Assembly: GCF_002214185.1 (NCBI RefSeq)
Contig: NZ_CP022161.1
Coordinates: 6,083,486-6,147,485 of the forward strand
DNA length: 64,000 nucleotides
Direction of reading: 5' to 3'
From: Streptomyces capitiformicae
Lineage (GTDB): Bacteria; Actinomycetota; Actinomycetes; Streptomycetales; Streptomycetaceae
Shown here piece after piece: positions 32,168 through 41,207 of this stretch. The notes beneath the pieces were generated by a model, which was given only the letters and a program-made list of their open reading frames with translations, made no database searches and was not told the origin of the DNA. Position numbers and translations under genes: made by a program. The first letter of the stretch is position 1. Every line of letters begins with the position of its first letter.

Positions 32168-32660
32168 CGGTTCCTCCCCCGTGTGACCGCAGGACCATCA
32201 TCATCCCGAAGGCGCGCGCAGAACGTCACCGGGTTATCCCCCCGCGTGACTCCCGGGCGTTCCGTGCTCTCGTGGCACGAATGGCACGACGGCCAGCAGA
32301 AGGCCTCGGTGCACAGCTACACGCCGTGGTTCGCCGGTGTCGTGCCGGGCACGGACGGCCCATTGTCAGACCCTGCCGGTAGCGTCGTGGGTGTCACAGG
32401 ACTCGGATCACGCCGAAAGAGCCCTGGAACTGCGGACTTTGCTTGGCGGCTGCCGCATCCCAGGGCTCTCGGCGCGTCCCGGGTCCCCCACCCCTCGTGT
32501 ACGGGCAGTAGGAGAAACCCTTGACTGGCATCTTTGAAGCTACAGCACAGGTAGGACAATCCCTCCGACCTGCGGAAACGGACACGAGCGCCGTTGCTGG
32601 GCTCAGCGAAGCGCTCGATTCTGGCGTCGCCGTCGGTCCGGTGGAGATGCCGGCCGCCTG
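32168..32660. other. Intergenic region with a long hairpin
   Basis: No gene seen. An extended stem is formed by AGAGCCCTGG (32418-32427) and CCAGGGCTCT (32460-32469), with an inner TGCGG/CCGCA pair. It could be a terminator or a structured leader. TTGACT at about 32521-32526 may be a -35 box for the small membrane gene at 32661. Confidence 0.45.
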
Positions 32661-32921
32661 ATGACCGTCTTCCCCATCACCACGGGCCTGTTGCTCATCC
32701 TCATGGTGGCGGCGGCCGTCGGCGTCGCCGTGTTCCTCTTCACGAAGAAGAGCAGCACGGCGGTCCCGCCCACGGGGGACCTGGGCATGGCGATCGGCTC
32801 GGCCACGACCGTTGCCATGTTCCTCGTGGCGATCGGACTGGCGTCGGCGCCCCCGAGTTCCGCGGATCCGCCTGACGGGCGTGCCGTACCCACGTGTTCG
32901 TCCCCTTCTCCCGGGTGTTGA
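32661..32921 (+). CDS. Small two-helix membrane protein
   Basis: An 86-residue protein with two membrane helices: TTGLLLILMVAAAVGVAVFLF (about 7-27) and MAIGSATTVAMFLVAIGLA (about 43-61), joined by a short basic loop. GGAGA lies about 17 bases upstream, rather far. Small membrane proteins of this type occur with plasmid spread (Spd) genes in Streptomyces, but no transfer gene is nearby, so the role is unknown. Confidence 0.6.
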   Translation: MTVFPITTGLLLILMVAAAVGVAVFLFTKKSSTAVPPTGDLGMAIGSATTVAMFLVAIGLASAPPSSADPPDGRAVPTCSSPSPGC

Positions 32922-33058
32922 AGGGCACCTTGCAGATCGTTGCCGGGGCCGGCGGTCGTATGACCGCCGGCCCCGACAACATCCGCCACTTCGCAGGGGA
33001 CGACATCGACGCGCAGCGAGATGGTCGCGTCCCTCGCGCCCGAGACGCACGGCCCGGT

Positions 33059-33940
33059 TCACGTACTCCGCAGCCGGGTCACCGTCACCACGGCGTGCCG
33101 GGTCGTCCCGGCCAGAACCTCAACCACTAGACCGGGAGCGGCAGTGGTGTAGGGCTCCCCCGCCCGGGTGCGCGTGCCGCGCGGCGGGCCGCTCGCCGCG
33201 AGGTGCACCGCGACCTGAGCAGCGAGCGGCGCCTTCAGGGACTGGGTGAGCGCCACACGCCCGTCGGGGAGCCGGACCGCGAGTGCCCGCGGCCGCGCGG
33301 CCGGCCCGGTGTAGCCGACGACGTCGGCCTCCACGGTCTCGGCATGCCTGATCTTCTTCCAGACCCGGCCTGTGGTCCTGTAAACGGAGGTGGCCTGCTT
33401 CGCCACGATGCCCTCGATGCCTTGTTCCGGGAGCTGTTGGTACCAGGTCATCGCCACTGCCGGGTCGTCGGTCATCGGGACCAGCTGGATCGGCGGCTTG
33501 ACGTTGTACGCCTCCAGCAGGTCGACGAGTAGGGCACGGCGTTCGTCGTACCGCCGTCCTCGGACGTCGCCGTGCTCGGGGTGGAGCAGGATGTCCCACG
33601 CCACGAAGTGAGCGGGCAGGTCCTCGGCGAGGCGGCGCGCGCGGGCCGGGGTGGACAGGGCGCGCGACTGCGTGGCCGCGAAATCGATCCTTCCGTGGGC
33701 GTAGATAATGGCCTCGCCGTCGAGGACCACGTCCGGCGGGAGCATCTCGAAGGCGGCGAGTGCGAGGTCCATCCAGTTCGCGGTTACGTCGCGCCCGGAA
33801 CGGGCCTGGAGCCGGACGGTGTCTTCCTCGCGCCAGAGGACGGCCCGGTGCCCGTCGAGTTTCATCTCGTACCGCCAGCTCGTCCCGACCGGCAGAGTCG
33901 GGACGAGCTCGGCCAGTGCGACGGCCACGGGGAAGTCCAC
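33059..33940 (-). CDS. ligC-like: ATP-dependent DNA ligase (LigC/LigD ligase-domain type)
   Basis: A 293-residue enzyme. The adenylation motif is EMKLDGHR with the active lysine at residue 27. Further ligase motifs are VVLDGEAII, FVAWDILL, GIEGIVAK and RVWKKIRHAE, in the right order; an OB-fold follows with VGYTGPAARPRALAVRLPDG. It ends without the polymerase or phosphoesterase domains of LigD, so it is a stand-alone LigC-type ligase. It seals nicks in repair and probably works with the Ku gene 900 bases away in end joining. It is convergent to, and not in an operon with, its neighbours. Confidence 0.93.
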   Translation of the reverse strand: MDFPVAVALAELVPTLPVGTSWRYEMKLDGHRAVLWREEDTVRLQARSGRDVTANWMDLALAAFEMLPPDVVLDGEAIIYAHGRIDFAATQSRALSTPARARRLAEDLPAHFVAWDILLHPEHGDVRGRRYDERRALLVDLLEAYNVKPPIQLVPMTDDPAVAMTWYQQLPEQGIEGIVAKQATSVYRTTGRVWKKIRHAETVEADVVGYTGPAARPRALAVRLPDGRVALTQSLKAPLAAQVAVHLAASGPPRGTRTRAGEPYTTAAPGLVVEVLAGTTRHAVVTVTRLRST

Positions 33941-34165
33941 GACATCAGACTCCGGCCGTTGCGGGGCCTGCGCATGCGGACGGGCGCCACTGACGGAGCG
34001 GCATCACTGCCCTCACGGCCAGAGCTGTTTGTCAACGACTTCGGGAGTCACTTCGCACGCCACAGCGCGTGATCAATGTCGAGGAGTTCGGAAGTCGGTA
34101 GGCCCCGCCTCGCTGCCCCCGGAAGGACCAACCGCACAACCCTCGCGGCCGGTTAGTGTCCCGGT

Positions 34166-34477
34166 ATGACGACTGGGAACCGCCGCGATCTCACAGCTGT
34201 GTGTAGAGCGGCACAGAGCGGATGGGTACTGCAGGTCGTGCACGACGGCATGTCCCAGCCACTTGCCGAAAAGGAGCTACACGACTGGCCTGACTGGCCG
34301 GAGTTCCCGCCGGCCGCTGCCGCGGCGGCAGGGAGCGAGCTGGTCATGCTCGGCTACATGATCTGGCCCGATACAGTCACGCCCGACTCGCTGATCGGGT
34401 GGCGCCGTGTCCCGGACGAGCGGGCGTGGTCGGCGAAGGTTGCGACCTTCGCCGAGCTACAAGCCCACGGAATCTGA
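34166..34477 (+). CDS. Hypothetical protein
   Basis: A 103-residue protein from ATG 34166. TAGTGT ends six bases upstream, again the leaderless pattern, and there is no ribosome site. The sequence (WVLQVVHDGMSQPLAEKELHDW..., SLIGWRRVPDERAWSAKVATF) has no recognised motif. It lies between the ligase and Ku genes but shows no sign of shared regulation. Confidence 0.55.
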   Translation: MTTGNRRDLTAVCRAAQSGWVLQVVHDGMSQPLAEKELHDWPDWPEFPPAAAAAAGSELVMLGYMIWPDTVTPDSLIGWRRVPDERAWSAKVATFAELQAHGI

Positions 34478-34852
34478 CGTTCGTGGTCTGACTCCCGTTC
34501 TCGCGAACGCCACCTTTTCGTGCAGGTGTACGACTCCCGATCTCGCTCCGAAACGACGTCGGCAACTCGCGTGCATAGCCACCGGCGCGGACTGACCCAG
34601 CAGGTGGAGTAAGCGGGTGCTTCTCCTGCCTGCGTACATTGCTCAAGCGGCATGGCACGACGTCCAGACTCAACTACTGGAGGGCGCAGCCTGCAAGATC
34701 GGTAGTAGGGCTGTCACGCTGCTGATCCTTTGGCGGGAGACCCGCGGCTGACACCGTTGGGTGGCCGCCCGTATCTCCTGGTACGTCCATATGCAGGTCG
34801 GTGCGGCCGTTCGTACGCTGGTGGTCTCGGGGCCTGTCACAAAGGAATGATC

Positions 34853-35773
34853 ATGCCGCATGCTCTGTGGTCGGGTGCCATCTCGTTCGGGCTGGTCACG
34901 ATCCCTGTGAAGGTCACGTCCGCGACAGAGGACCACTCGGTGCGCTTCCACCAGGTCCACCTGGAGGACATGGGCCGGGTGCGGGTGCGCAAGGTGTGTG
35001 AGACCGAGGACCGCGAGGTGTCGGCGGAGGAGATCGGCAAGGGGTATGAGTGGTCGAAGGACCAGGTCATCCCGGTCACCGACGACGAGCTCGCCGAGAT
35101 GCCGCTGCCGACCGCGAAGGCGATCGAGATCCTGGGCTTCGTGCCGTACGAGTCGGTGGACGCCGTAAAGATCAGCGACGGCTACTACCTGGAGACCGAC
35201 GGCAAGGTCGCCGACAAGCCATACGTGCTGCTGCGCGAGGCACTCGCCCGCAGCGGCAAGGCCGGTGTCGCGAAGTTCGCCTGGCACGGGCGGGAGCGGC
35301 TGGGCCTGCTGCGCATTCGCGGCAACACGATGGTTCTGCATGCTTTGCGCTGGGACGACGAGGTCCGCGACCCCTCCGAGCTGAGGCCCGGCCCGGTGGA
35401 GCTGACGGAGAAGGAGGTCGAGGAGGCACTCGTTCTCGTCGACCGCATGGGTCTGGAGGGCCTGGAGGGGTTCGCCGATACGTATACCGAGGCGCTGGAG
35501 GCGGTGATCGAGGCGAAGCGGGAGGGACACGAGCCGCCGAAGACACCGGCGCCAGAGGCTGCGCCGGGCGAGGTGGTGGACCTGATGTCCGCCCTGGAGC
35601 AGTCGGTGGCGCGGGCCAGGTCCTCGCGCGGCGAGGACGAGGGCACGGTGCACGACATACCGAAGAAGAAGGCGCCAGCCAAGAAGACGGCGCAGAGGAA
35701 GACCGGGGCCAAGAAGACCACTGCGAAGAAGACGGAAGCCAGGACCACGCGGATAAGGCCCCGCAGTGCCTAG
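34853..35773 (+). CDS. ku: Ku protein for non-homologous end joining
   Basis: A 306-residue protein from ATG 34853 with AAAGGA seven bases upstream; an ATG six bases earlier is too close. It has the prokaryotic Ku core: MPHALWSGAISFGLVTIPVK, RFHQVH, RKVCETEDREV, GYEWSKDQ, ILGFVPYESVD and YVLLREALARSGKAGVAKF. The C-terminus carries a lysine-rich tail (PKKKAPAKKTAQRKTGAKKT) as in many actinobacterial Ku proteins, which binds DNA. Ku bridges broken ends and recruits a ligase; the LigC-type ligase nearby is the likely partner. Having NHEJ genes on a linear replicon suits end repair. Confidence 0.97.
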   Translation: MPHALWSGAISFGLVTIPVKVTSATEDHSVRFHQVHLEDMGRVRVRKVCETEDREVSAEEIGKGYEWSKDQVIPVTDDELAEMPLPTAKAIEILGFVPYESVDAVKISDGYYLETDGKVADKPYVLLREALARSGKAGVAKFAWHGRERLGLLRIRGNTMVLHALRWDDEVRDPSELRPGPVELTEKEVEEALVLVDRMGLEGLEGFADTYTEALEAVIEAKREGHEPPKTPAPEAAPGEVVDLMSALEQSVARARSSRGEDEGTVHDIPKKKAPAKKTAQRKTGAKKTTAKKTEARTTRIRPRSA

Positions 35774-35801
35774 CCCCATATGGTGACGTGCGGGCAGTTC
35801 T

Positions 35802-36101
35802 CTACGCTGCCGCCAGTTCCGGCTTCGGCTCGGGATGCCGGGCCTTGGTCCGTACGGCGGCTTCGACGTCGAAACGGAGCTTGCCCCCGTCCTTGGCGTG
35901 CTCAGTGACGGCAGCCTGGATGGTGTCGGCCAGGGCTCTCCAGTTCTTCCACGCCTTGTCGTACGTGTCGGTCTGCTCCGGCGACCAGGGTGTCGCCGTG
36001 GGGCGACCAAAGGCGTCCTGCAGTTCCCGGACCTGGTCGTGCGCCTTGTCGGCCGCCTTCTGCATCTCCACGAGATCATCGAATGTGTGCGCCACGTCCA
36101 T
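35802..36101 (-). CDS. Hypothetical helical protein
   Basis: A 99-residue protein from ATG 36101. It is helical and charged (TFDDLVEMQKAADKAHDQVRE, WKNWRALADTIQAAVTEHAKD) and ends PEPKPELAAA. Convergent with Ku, 28 bases apart. It probably shares a transcript with the 74-residue gene upstream. No family recognised. Confidence 0.6.
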   Translation of the reverse strand: MDVAHTFDDLVEMQKAADKAHDQVRELQDAFGRPTATPWSPEQTDTYDKAWKNWRALADTIQAAVTEHAKDGGKLRFDVEAAVRTKARHPEPKPELAAA

Positions 36102-36150
36102 GGATCCTATGCCGCTTGCTCCGGGTAGGCCCTGCATGGTCGCCGCACGT

Positions 36151-36375
36151 TCATGTGCTCTCGGGTGTGGTTTCGCCGTGGGCCGTCCAGGTGTGAAGGG
36201 CGCGCTCCTGATCGTCCGTTTTCTCGATGACCTGGATGACTGCGGCCGGGTTCTTGCTGTAGAGCCCAACCCACTCCGTGTACCGGTCCCGTGCTGTGCC
36301 GAGGACGTTCCATTCCCCCTCCACGATCGGGCCATTGGCCACGAATCTGAGCCGGGCCAGGTACTTGGTCTGCAT
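36151..36375 (-). CDS. Small hypothetical protein
   Basis: A 74-residue protein; ATG 36375 is set by GGAGGA six bases upstream, while longer frames are shadows. It reads LARLRFVANGPIVEGEWNVLG, then RYTEWVGLYSKNPAAVIQVIE, a beta-rich small domain. It lies directly ahead of the 99-residue gene on the same strand. Confidence 0.6.
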   Translation of the reverse strand: MQTKYLARLRFVANGPIVEGEWNVLGTARDRYTEWVGLYSKNPAAVIQVIEKTDDQERALHTWTAHGETTPEST

Positions 36376-36694
36376 GGCGTCGTCCTCCCCCGTCATGATC
36401 GGGCGCGCCGTCGGGCGAGGGCGGCGGCCCCACGTTGGGACCGAAGCGCTGGTCGGCGGCGGTTCAGCACTGGTACCAAGGCGGCGGAACTCGCGTGTCA
36501 CTGAGCACCGCAGGAAATACTCCGCCCCTCGAAGGCCGTGCAACTGGAAGCCGTGCGAAAGCCTGCCCAGAGATCCCGGTGACCTCGCTTGCGAGTCTAC
36601 CGACGTGGTTCGCCGGTACCTCCATGCCTTCACCGCGGCGCCTCCTTCACCCTGCCGAGGGTCCACATCCTGCATCAGCCGTAGCTATCGCGGA
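36376..36694. other. Gene-free stretch
   Basis: About 320 bases with no convincing coding frame on either strand, between a small unknown gene and the MerR regulator, both on the minus strand. Confidence 0.4.
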
Positions 36695-37141
36695 TCAGCA
36701 GCACGGTCCGGCATGGCGGTTCTCCTCGGCGAGATCGGTGAAGGGGATGGGACAGCATTCCATCGAGGCGCAGGCGGTCAGGTCGTCGCAGCCCGTCGCC
36801 ATGGCCGTGGCCAGTGTGGTGCGGATGGTGGTCAGGGACGCGATCTTCGCGTCGACCTCGGCGAGCTTGGCCGCCGCGCGCTCCTGCAGCCCGGCCACGG
36901 GGCGGCCGTGGCGGTGGCGGCCGGCCTCCAGCAGCTCGGCGACCTCCTCCAGCGTGAAGCCCAGGCGCTGAGCGGCCTTGATGACCCGCAGCGCGGTCAC
37001 CGCTTCCTCGCCGTACAGGCGGTGCCCGCCGTTGCTGCGCTCGGGCTCGGCCAGCAGACCACGCCGCTCGTAGTAGCGCAGCGTCTGGATGTTCACCCCG
37101 GCCGCCTCGGCGACCTGACCGCTGCGCAGGACCGCGCTCAC
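36695..37141 (-). CDS. MerR-family metal- or thiol-responsive regulator
   Basis: A 148-residue protein: LRSGQVAEAAGVNIQTLRYYERRGLL (MerR HTH), GGHRLYGEEAVTALRVIKAAQRLGFTLEEVAELL, a coiled dimer helix, then CDD...ACASMECCPIPF and a final CC. The cysteine-rich end suggests sensing of a metal such as mercury or arsenic, or of thiols. The start codon overlaps the stop of the Cys-rich gene upstream. A matching MerR-type operator lies at 37527-37548. Confidence 0.9.
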   Translation of the reverse strand: MSAVLRSGQVAEAAGVNIQTLRYYERRGLLAEPERSNGGHRLYGEEAVTALRVIKAAQRLGFTLEEVAELLEAGRHRHGRPVAGLQERAAAKLAEVDAKIASLTTIRTTLATAMATGCDDLTACASMECCPIPFTDLAEENRHAGPCC

Positions 37142-37473
37142 CGCGACTCCCCTGCGATGCCAGTGCGCACCACGATGGCCTCCAGGACCGTCTCGTGCGC
37201 CTGGTCCACCGAGATGTCCAGGTGGACCAGGTCCTCGCCCGGATTGACCGCGAAGGTGAAGAACGAGCAGCAGCCGCTCTCCCGCTCCACCAGGTCACGA
37301 ACCCGCTCAACGACATCCCCGCCGCCGGCCAGGTCAAGGCGCAGACGCAGCGGCTCGGGCCGGGACAGCGAGGTCAGATGCTCCGCGAACAGTGCATCCC
37401 AATCCGCGACCCGCAGGGGCCGGTCCTCAGTGGGAAGCGTGCAGGGCTGCGGCACCCACGCAAGATCGGTCAT
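37138..37473 (-). CDS. Small Cys-containing partner of the MerR regulator
   Basis: A 111-residue protein from ATG 37473. It carries CTLPTEDRPLRVADWDALF near the N-terminus and RESGCCSFFTFAVNP in the middle, with a CC pair like that of metal-handling proteins. It is coupled to the MerR gene and sits behind a MerR-type promoter, so it is probably the regulated gene. From memory similar pairs occur in several actinobacteria without known function. Metal or thiol chemistry is an inference. Confidence 0.75.
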   Translation of the reverse strand: MTDLAWVPQPCTLPTEDRPLRVADWDALFAEHLTSLSRPEPLRLRLDLAGGGDVVERVRDLVERESGCCSFFTFAVNPGEDLVHLDISVDQAHETVLEAIVVRTGIAGESR

Positions 37474-37526
37474 CGCACTCACTCCCGTCAGCAGATCCCC
37501 GCGGCCGGGGACACTTCCGACGGTAA

Positions 37527-37548
37527 AACCTGTACCTAAGTACCGGTT
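37527..37548 (-). promoter_or_regulatory. MerR-type operator/promoter
   Basis: An imperfect 22-base palindrome (AACCTGTACCT half facing AAGTACCGGTT). On the minus strand it lies between a TTGCAA -35-like box and a TTTACC/TTACCG -10-like box with a 19-20 base spacer, the long spacing typical of MerR-activated promoters. It precedes the two-gene MerR module by about 55 bases. Confidence 0.65.
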
Positions 37549-37665
37549 GCAAGCTCGAGCCGCCGCTGAGCGCACCAGCGGCCAAGTGAAGTACTCAGTG
37601 GCCGGTTGTGACGCTCGGCCACACCGAGCATCGCGGCCGCCCCGTAGTCATCTTCCGCCAGCCTA

Positions 37666-37681
37666 TCGAACATACGCTCGA
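37666..37681 (+). promoter_or_regulatory. LexA (SOS) box upstream of the dnaE2-like gene
   Basis: TCGAACATACGCTCGA matches the actinobacterial LexA consensus TCGAAC-N4-GTTCGA at 11 of 12 fixed positions. It is about 65 bases before GTG 37746 and next to TATGGT, a possible -10. SOS control of the DnaE2/ImuB pair is what is known for mycobacteria. Confidence 0.75.
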
Positions 37682-37745
37682 ATCTCGGTTATGGTGGGTA
37701 CCTGGAGAGAACCCAGCTCAGGGGAGGGACAGGCGGAGACAGGAG

Positions 37746-40700
37746 GTGCGAAGTGGAGGTTTTACTCATCTGCACGTCGCCTCCGGTTACTCCGCCCGCT
37801 ACGGCGCCTCCCTCCCCGGCGCTCTCGTGCAGCGCGCTGCCGAGCGCGGAATGACGACGCTCGCCCTCACCGACCGGGACACCGTCGCAGGCACGGTCCG
37901 CTTCGCCACCGCCGCCGCGGCCGCCGGTATCCGCCCCGTCTTCGGTGTCGGCGTCGCCGTCGCCCCGCTCACCCCGCTCACCCCGCCCGACCCGGCCGCC
38001 GGACGGCCGCGCACGCCCGTGCGTGGCGGCGCGCACGTGCTGGAGCCGCCGTTGCGGATCACCCTGCTCGCGCAGACCCTGGCCGGGTGGGCACGGCTGT
38101 GCCGCCTGGTGTCCGCCGCGCACGCCGAGGCCGACGGCGCAGCGCCGGTCGTGTCCTGGCCCACCCTGCGCGCGCACGCTGACCAGGACCTGGTGGTGCT
38201 GCTCGGCCCGGCCTCCGAACCGGTGCGGGCCCTGTCCGCCGGCCGCCCCGACGTCGCCGAGCAGCTGCTCGCGCCGTGGCGGGAGCTGGCCGGAGAGCAG
38301 CTGCGACTGGAAGCCGTGTACCTGGGGCGGCAGGGCACCGGCGCGGGCTCACTGCGGCTGGCCGCGCGCACCGTGGGCCTGGCCGACCAGTTCGGCGTCC
38401 GTACGGTGCTGACGAACGCGGTCCGCTACGCCGACCCCGACCAGCACCGGCTGGCCGACGTGCTCGACGCGGCCCGGCTGCTGCGGCCCGTCGACCGCTG
38501 GCACCTGGACGGCGGCGAACGCTGGCTGAAGGACCCGGCCGCCATGGCGGCGGCCGCCGACCGTATCGCCCAGGCCGTCGGCGACGACCGAGCCCGGGCA
38601 GTTCGCCTCCTGGCCGAGACCGAGGCCACCGGCCAGTCCTGCACCCTCACCCCGGTCGATCTCGGGCTCGGGCGTCCTCACTTCCCCGAACCCTCCGTCG
38701 TCGGCGCCGGCCCTGAGCGAGGTTCGGCCATGCGGCTGCTACAGCAGCGGTGTGAGACCGGGATGATCGCCCGCGGCCTGGACCGGGACGAGCGTGCCGT
38801 ACGACAGCTCCGCTACGAGCTGGACGTCATCGGTCGGCTGGGTTTCGAGGGGTACTTCCTGGCCGTGGCCCAGGTGGTCGCTGACACCCGGGCGCTGGGG
38901 ATCCGGGTCGCCGCGCGCGGCTCTGGCGCCGGCTCCATGGTCAACCACAGCCTCTTCGTCGCCACCGCCAACCCGCTCGAACACCGGCTCCTGTTCGAGC
39001 GCTTCCTCAGCGAGCGCCGTACGTCGTTGCCGGACATCGACCTCGATGTGGAGTCCGAGCGTCGGCTGGAGGTGTACGACGCGATCATCAAGAGGTTCGG
39101 GCCGGAGCGGACCGCGGTCACCGGCATGCCCGAGACCTATCGGGCGCGGCACGCCCTGCGGGATACCGGCCTCGCCCTGGGGATTCCGCCGCAGGTCGTC
39201 GGCGATATCGCCAAGAGCTTTCCGCACCTCCGCGCCCGGGACATTCGCGGCGCGCTGACGGAACTGCCGGAGCTACGGCAACTCGCCTCCCAGGCGGGGA
39301 AGTTCGGACCACTGTGGGAGCTCGCCGAAGGCCTGGACGCGCTGCCCCGCGGCTACGCCATGCACCCGTGCGGAGTGATCCTGTCGAACGCGGCGCTGCT
39401 GGACAGGCTGCCGGTGCAGCCGACTCCGGCTGGCTATCCGATGGTGCAGGCTGACAAGGAGGACGTTGAAGATCTTGGTCTCCTGAAGCTCGACGTCCTG
39501 GGCGTCCGCATGCAGTCCGCGATGGCGTACGCGGTCGCCGAGATCCGCCGCACGACCGGACGCGTGCTCGATCTCGACAACCCCGACCACGTCAGCCTGA
39601 ACGACCAGCGGGCCTTCGAGATGATCCGGGCCTCGGACACCGTTGGCCTTTTCCAGCTCGAGAGTCCTGGTCAGCAGGATCTGGTGGGCCGTCTGCAGCC
39701 CCGGCACATGCAGGACGTCGTTGCGGACATCAGCCTCTTTCGTCCCGGCCCTGTGTCTGGGGGCATGCCCGCTTTGTACATCGCTGCCCGGCACGGTGCC
39801 GCCCCCAAGTACCCGCACCCTGATCTGGAGCCGGTGCTCAACGACACCTACGGCGTGGTCATCTGGCACGAGCAGATCATCGCGATTCTCGCGACGATGA
39901 CCGGCTGCGACCGTGCTGCCGGCGACGTCGCCCGCCGCGCCCTGGCCGACCCCGACCGGCTGCCCAAGGTCGAGGCCTGGTTCCGTCGTACGGCCGGGGA
40001 GCGCGGCTACGCCAAGGACGTGCTGGACGAGGTGTGGGAGACCGTCTCCTCCTTCGGCGCGTACGGCTTCTGCCGCGCCCACGCGGTGGCCTTCGCCGTC
40101 CCCGCCCTGCAGTCCGCGTATTTGAAGGCGCACTTCCCGGCGTATCTGTACGCGGGGCTGCTGGAGCACGATCCGGGCATGTGGCCGCGCCGGGTCATCG
40201 TCGCCGACGCCCGCCGCCACGGCATTGCTGTGCTGCCCATCGACGTCAACCACTCCCGCGGGCAGCACAGCGTGCAGCAGACCGGGCAGGGCTGGGGGGT
40301 GCGTCTGGCGTTCTCCACGGTCAAGGGCATCACCGAGGCGGAGACCGCCCGCCTGACGGCGGGCCAGCCCTACACCGGCCTGCAGGATCTGTGGCTGCGC
40401 GCCCGCCCGTCCCTGCCGCTCGCCCAGCGCCTGATCCGCATCGGCGCTCTCGACGCCCTCTCCCCCGGCCTGACCCGGCGAGACCTTCTCCTGCAGGCCA
40501 CCGAACTGCACCGGCAGTCCCGCAACCGCACTGCCACCGACGGGCAGCTGCCGCTGGGCGGCGAGCTGACGACCGCCGGACCGAGCGGGCTGCCGGAAAT
40601 GACCAGCCGCGACAAACTCGGCGCCGAACTCGACACCCTCTCCATCGACGTGAGCCAGCATCTGATGGAGCACCACCACCGGCTGCTGCGCGAGCTCGGC

Positions 40701-41207
40701 GCGACCGACGCCGCCCACCTGCGCGGCATGGTGCCCGGGCAGAAGGTTCTCGTTGCCGGGGTTCGGGCCTCCACACAGACGCCGCCGATCCCGTCCGGTA
40801 AGCGGATCATCTTCTGCACGCTGGAGGACGGCTCCGGCCTGGTCGACATCGCCTTCTTCGAGGACTCCCACGAGCAAGTGGCGCACACCGTGTTCCACTC
40901 CGGGCTGCTGCTGGTACGCGGCACCGTTGAGGCCCGCGGCCCGCGCCGCACCGTCGTCGGCGAGACGGCCTGGGACCTGGACGAGGTGGCCGCCGCCCGC
41001 CGCGACCACGGCCCCCAGGCAGCCCTCGACCTGCTCGGCCGCACCGGCCCGGCCCCCACCCCGGCCCAGCTGGCCGCCCCGCAGCGAACGCTCGCCGACG
41101 GCACCGCCGGGGCCCGCCTGCACCCGTACGCCGACCTCCAGCCCGCCGGCACCCGATCGGCCGACCTTCGACGGCTCGGCCACCGGAGCCAGGGAAGCGC
41201 GGGGTGA
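37746..41207 (+). CDS. dnaE2: Error-prone DNA polymerase III alpha subunit (DnaE2-like)
   Basis: A 1153-residue polymerase. GTG 37746 was chosen because the conserved start GFTHLHVASGYSARYGAS follows four residues later. The PHP domain (LVQRAAERGMTTLALTDRD) comes first, then the palm with ARGSGAGSM and LPDIDLDVESERR holding two catalytic Asp, the third Asp region GLLKLDVLG, FRPGPVSGG, and a C-terminal OB-fold (KRIIFCTLEDGSGLVDIAFF). The length suits DnaE2 rather than replicative DnaE1. With the ImuB-like gene coupled by GTGA it forms a translesion mutasome, and the LexA box upstream supports DNA-damage induction. Confidence 0.95.
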   Translation: MRSGGFTHLHVASGYSARYGASLPGALVQRAAERGMTTLALTDRDTVAGTVRFATAAAAAGIRPVFGVGVAVAPLTPLTPPDPAAGRPRTPVRGGAHVLEPPLRITLLAQTLAGWARLCRLVSAAHAEADGAAPVVSWPTLRAHADQDLVVLLGPASEPVRALSAGRPDVAEQLLAPWRELAGEQLRLEAVYLGRQGTGAGSLRLAARTVGLADQFGVRTVLTNAVRYADPDQHRLADVLDAARLLRPVDRWHLDGGERWLKDPAAMAAAADRIAQAVGDDRARAVRLLAETEATGQSCTLTPVDLGLGRPHFPEPSVVGAGPERGSAMRLLQQRCETGMIARGLDRDERAVRQLRYELDVIGRLGFEGYFLAVAQVVADTRALGIRVAARGSGAGSMVNHSLFVATANPLEHRLLFERFLSERRTSLPDIDLDVESERRLEVYDAIIKRFGPERTAVTGMPETYRARHALRDTGLALGIPPQVVGDIAKSFPHLRARDIRGALTELPELRQLASQAGKFGPLWELAEGLDALPRGYAMHPCGVILSNAALLDRLPVQPTPAGYPMVQADKEDVEDLGLLKLDVLGVRMQSAMAYAVAEIRRTTGRVLDLDNPDHVSLNDQRAFEMIRASDTVGLFQLESPGQQDLVGRLQPRHMQDVVADISLFRPGPVSGGMPALYIAARHGAAPKYPHPDLEPVLNDTYGVVIWHEQIIAILATMTGCDRAAGDVARRALADPDRLPKVEAWFRRTAGERGYAKDVLDEVWETVSSFGAYGFCRAHAVAFAVPALQSAYLKAHFPAYLYAGLLEHDPGMWPRRVIVADARRHGIAVLPIDVNHSRGQHSVQQTGQGWGVRLAFSTVKGITEAETARLTAGQPYTGLQDLWLRARPSLPLAQRLIRIGALDALSPGLTRRDLLLQATELHRQSRNRTATDGQLPLGGELTTAGPSGLPEMTSRDKLGAELDTLSIDVSQHLMEHHHRLLRELGATDAAHLRGMVPGQKVLVAGVRASTQTPPIPSGKRIIFCTLEDGSGLVDIAFFEDSHEQVAHTVFHSGLLLVRGTVEARGPRRTVVGETAWDLDEVAAARRDHGPQAALDLLGRTGPAPTPAQLAAPQRTLADGTAGARLHPYADLQPAGTRSADLRRLGHRSQGSAG

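Noticed and set aside
32661..32921. Assignment of the small membrane gene as a plasmid spread (Spd) protein
   Set aside because: No TraB or other transfer gene lies nearby and the sequence is too generic.
39273..41183. 636-codon minus-strand frame within dnaE2
   Set aside because: Antisense of the polymerase, with no recognisable motif.
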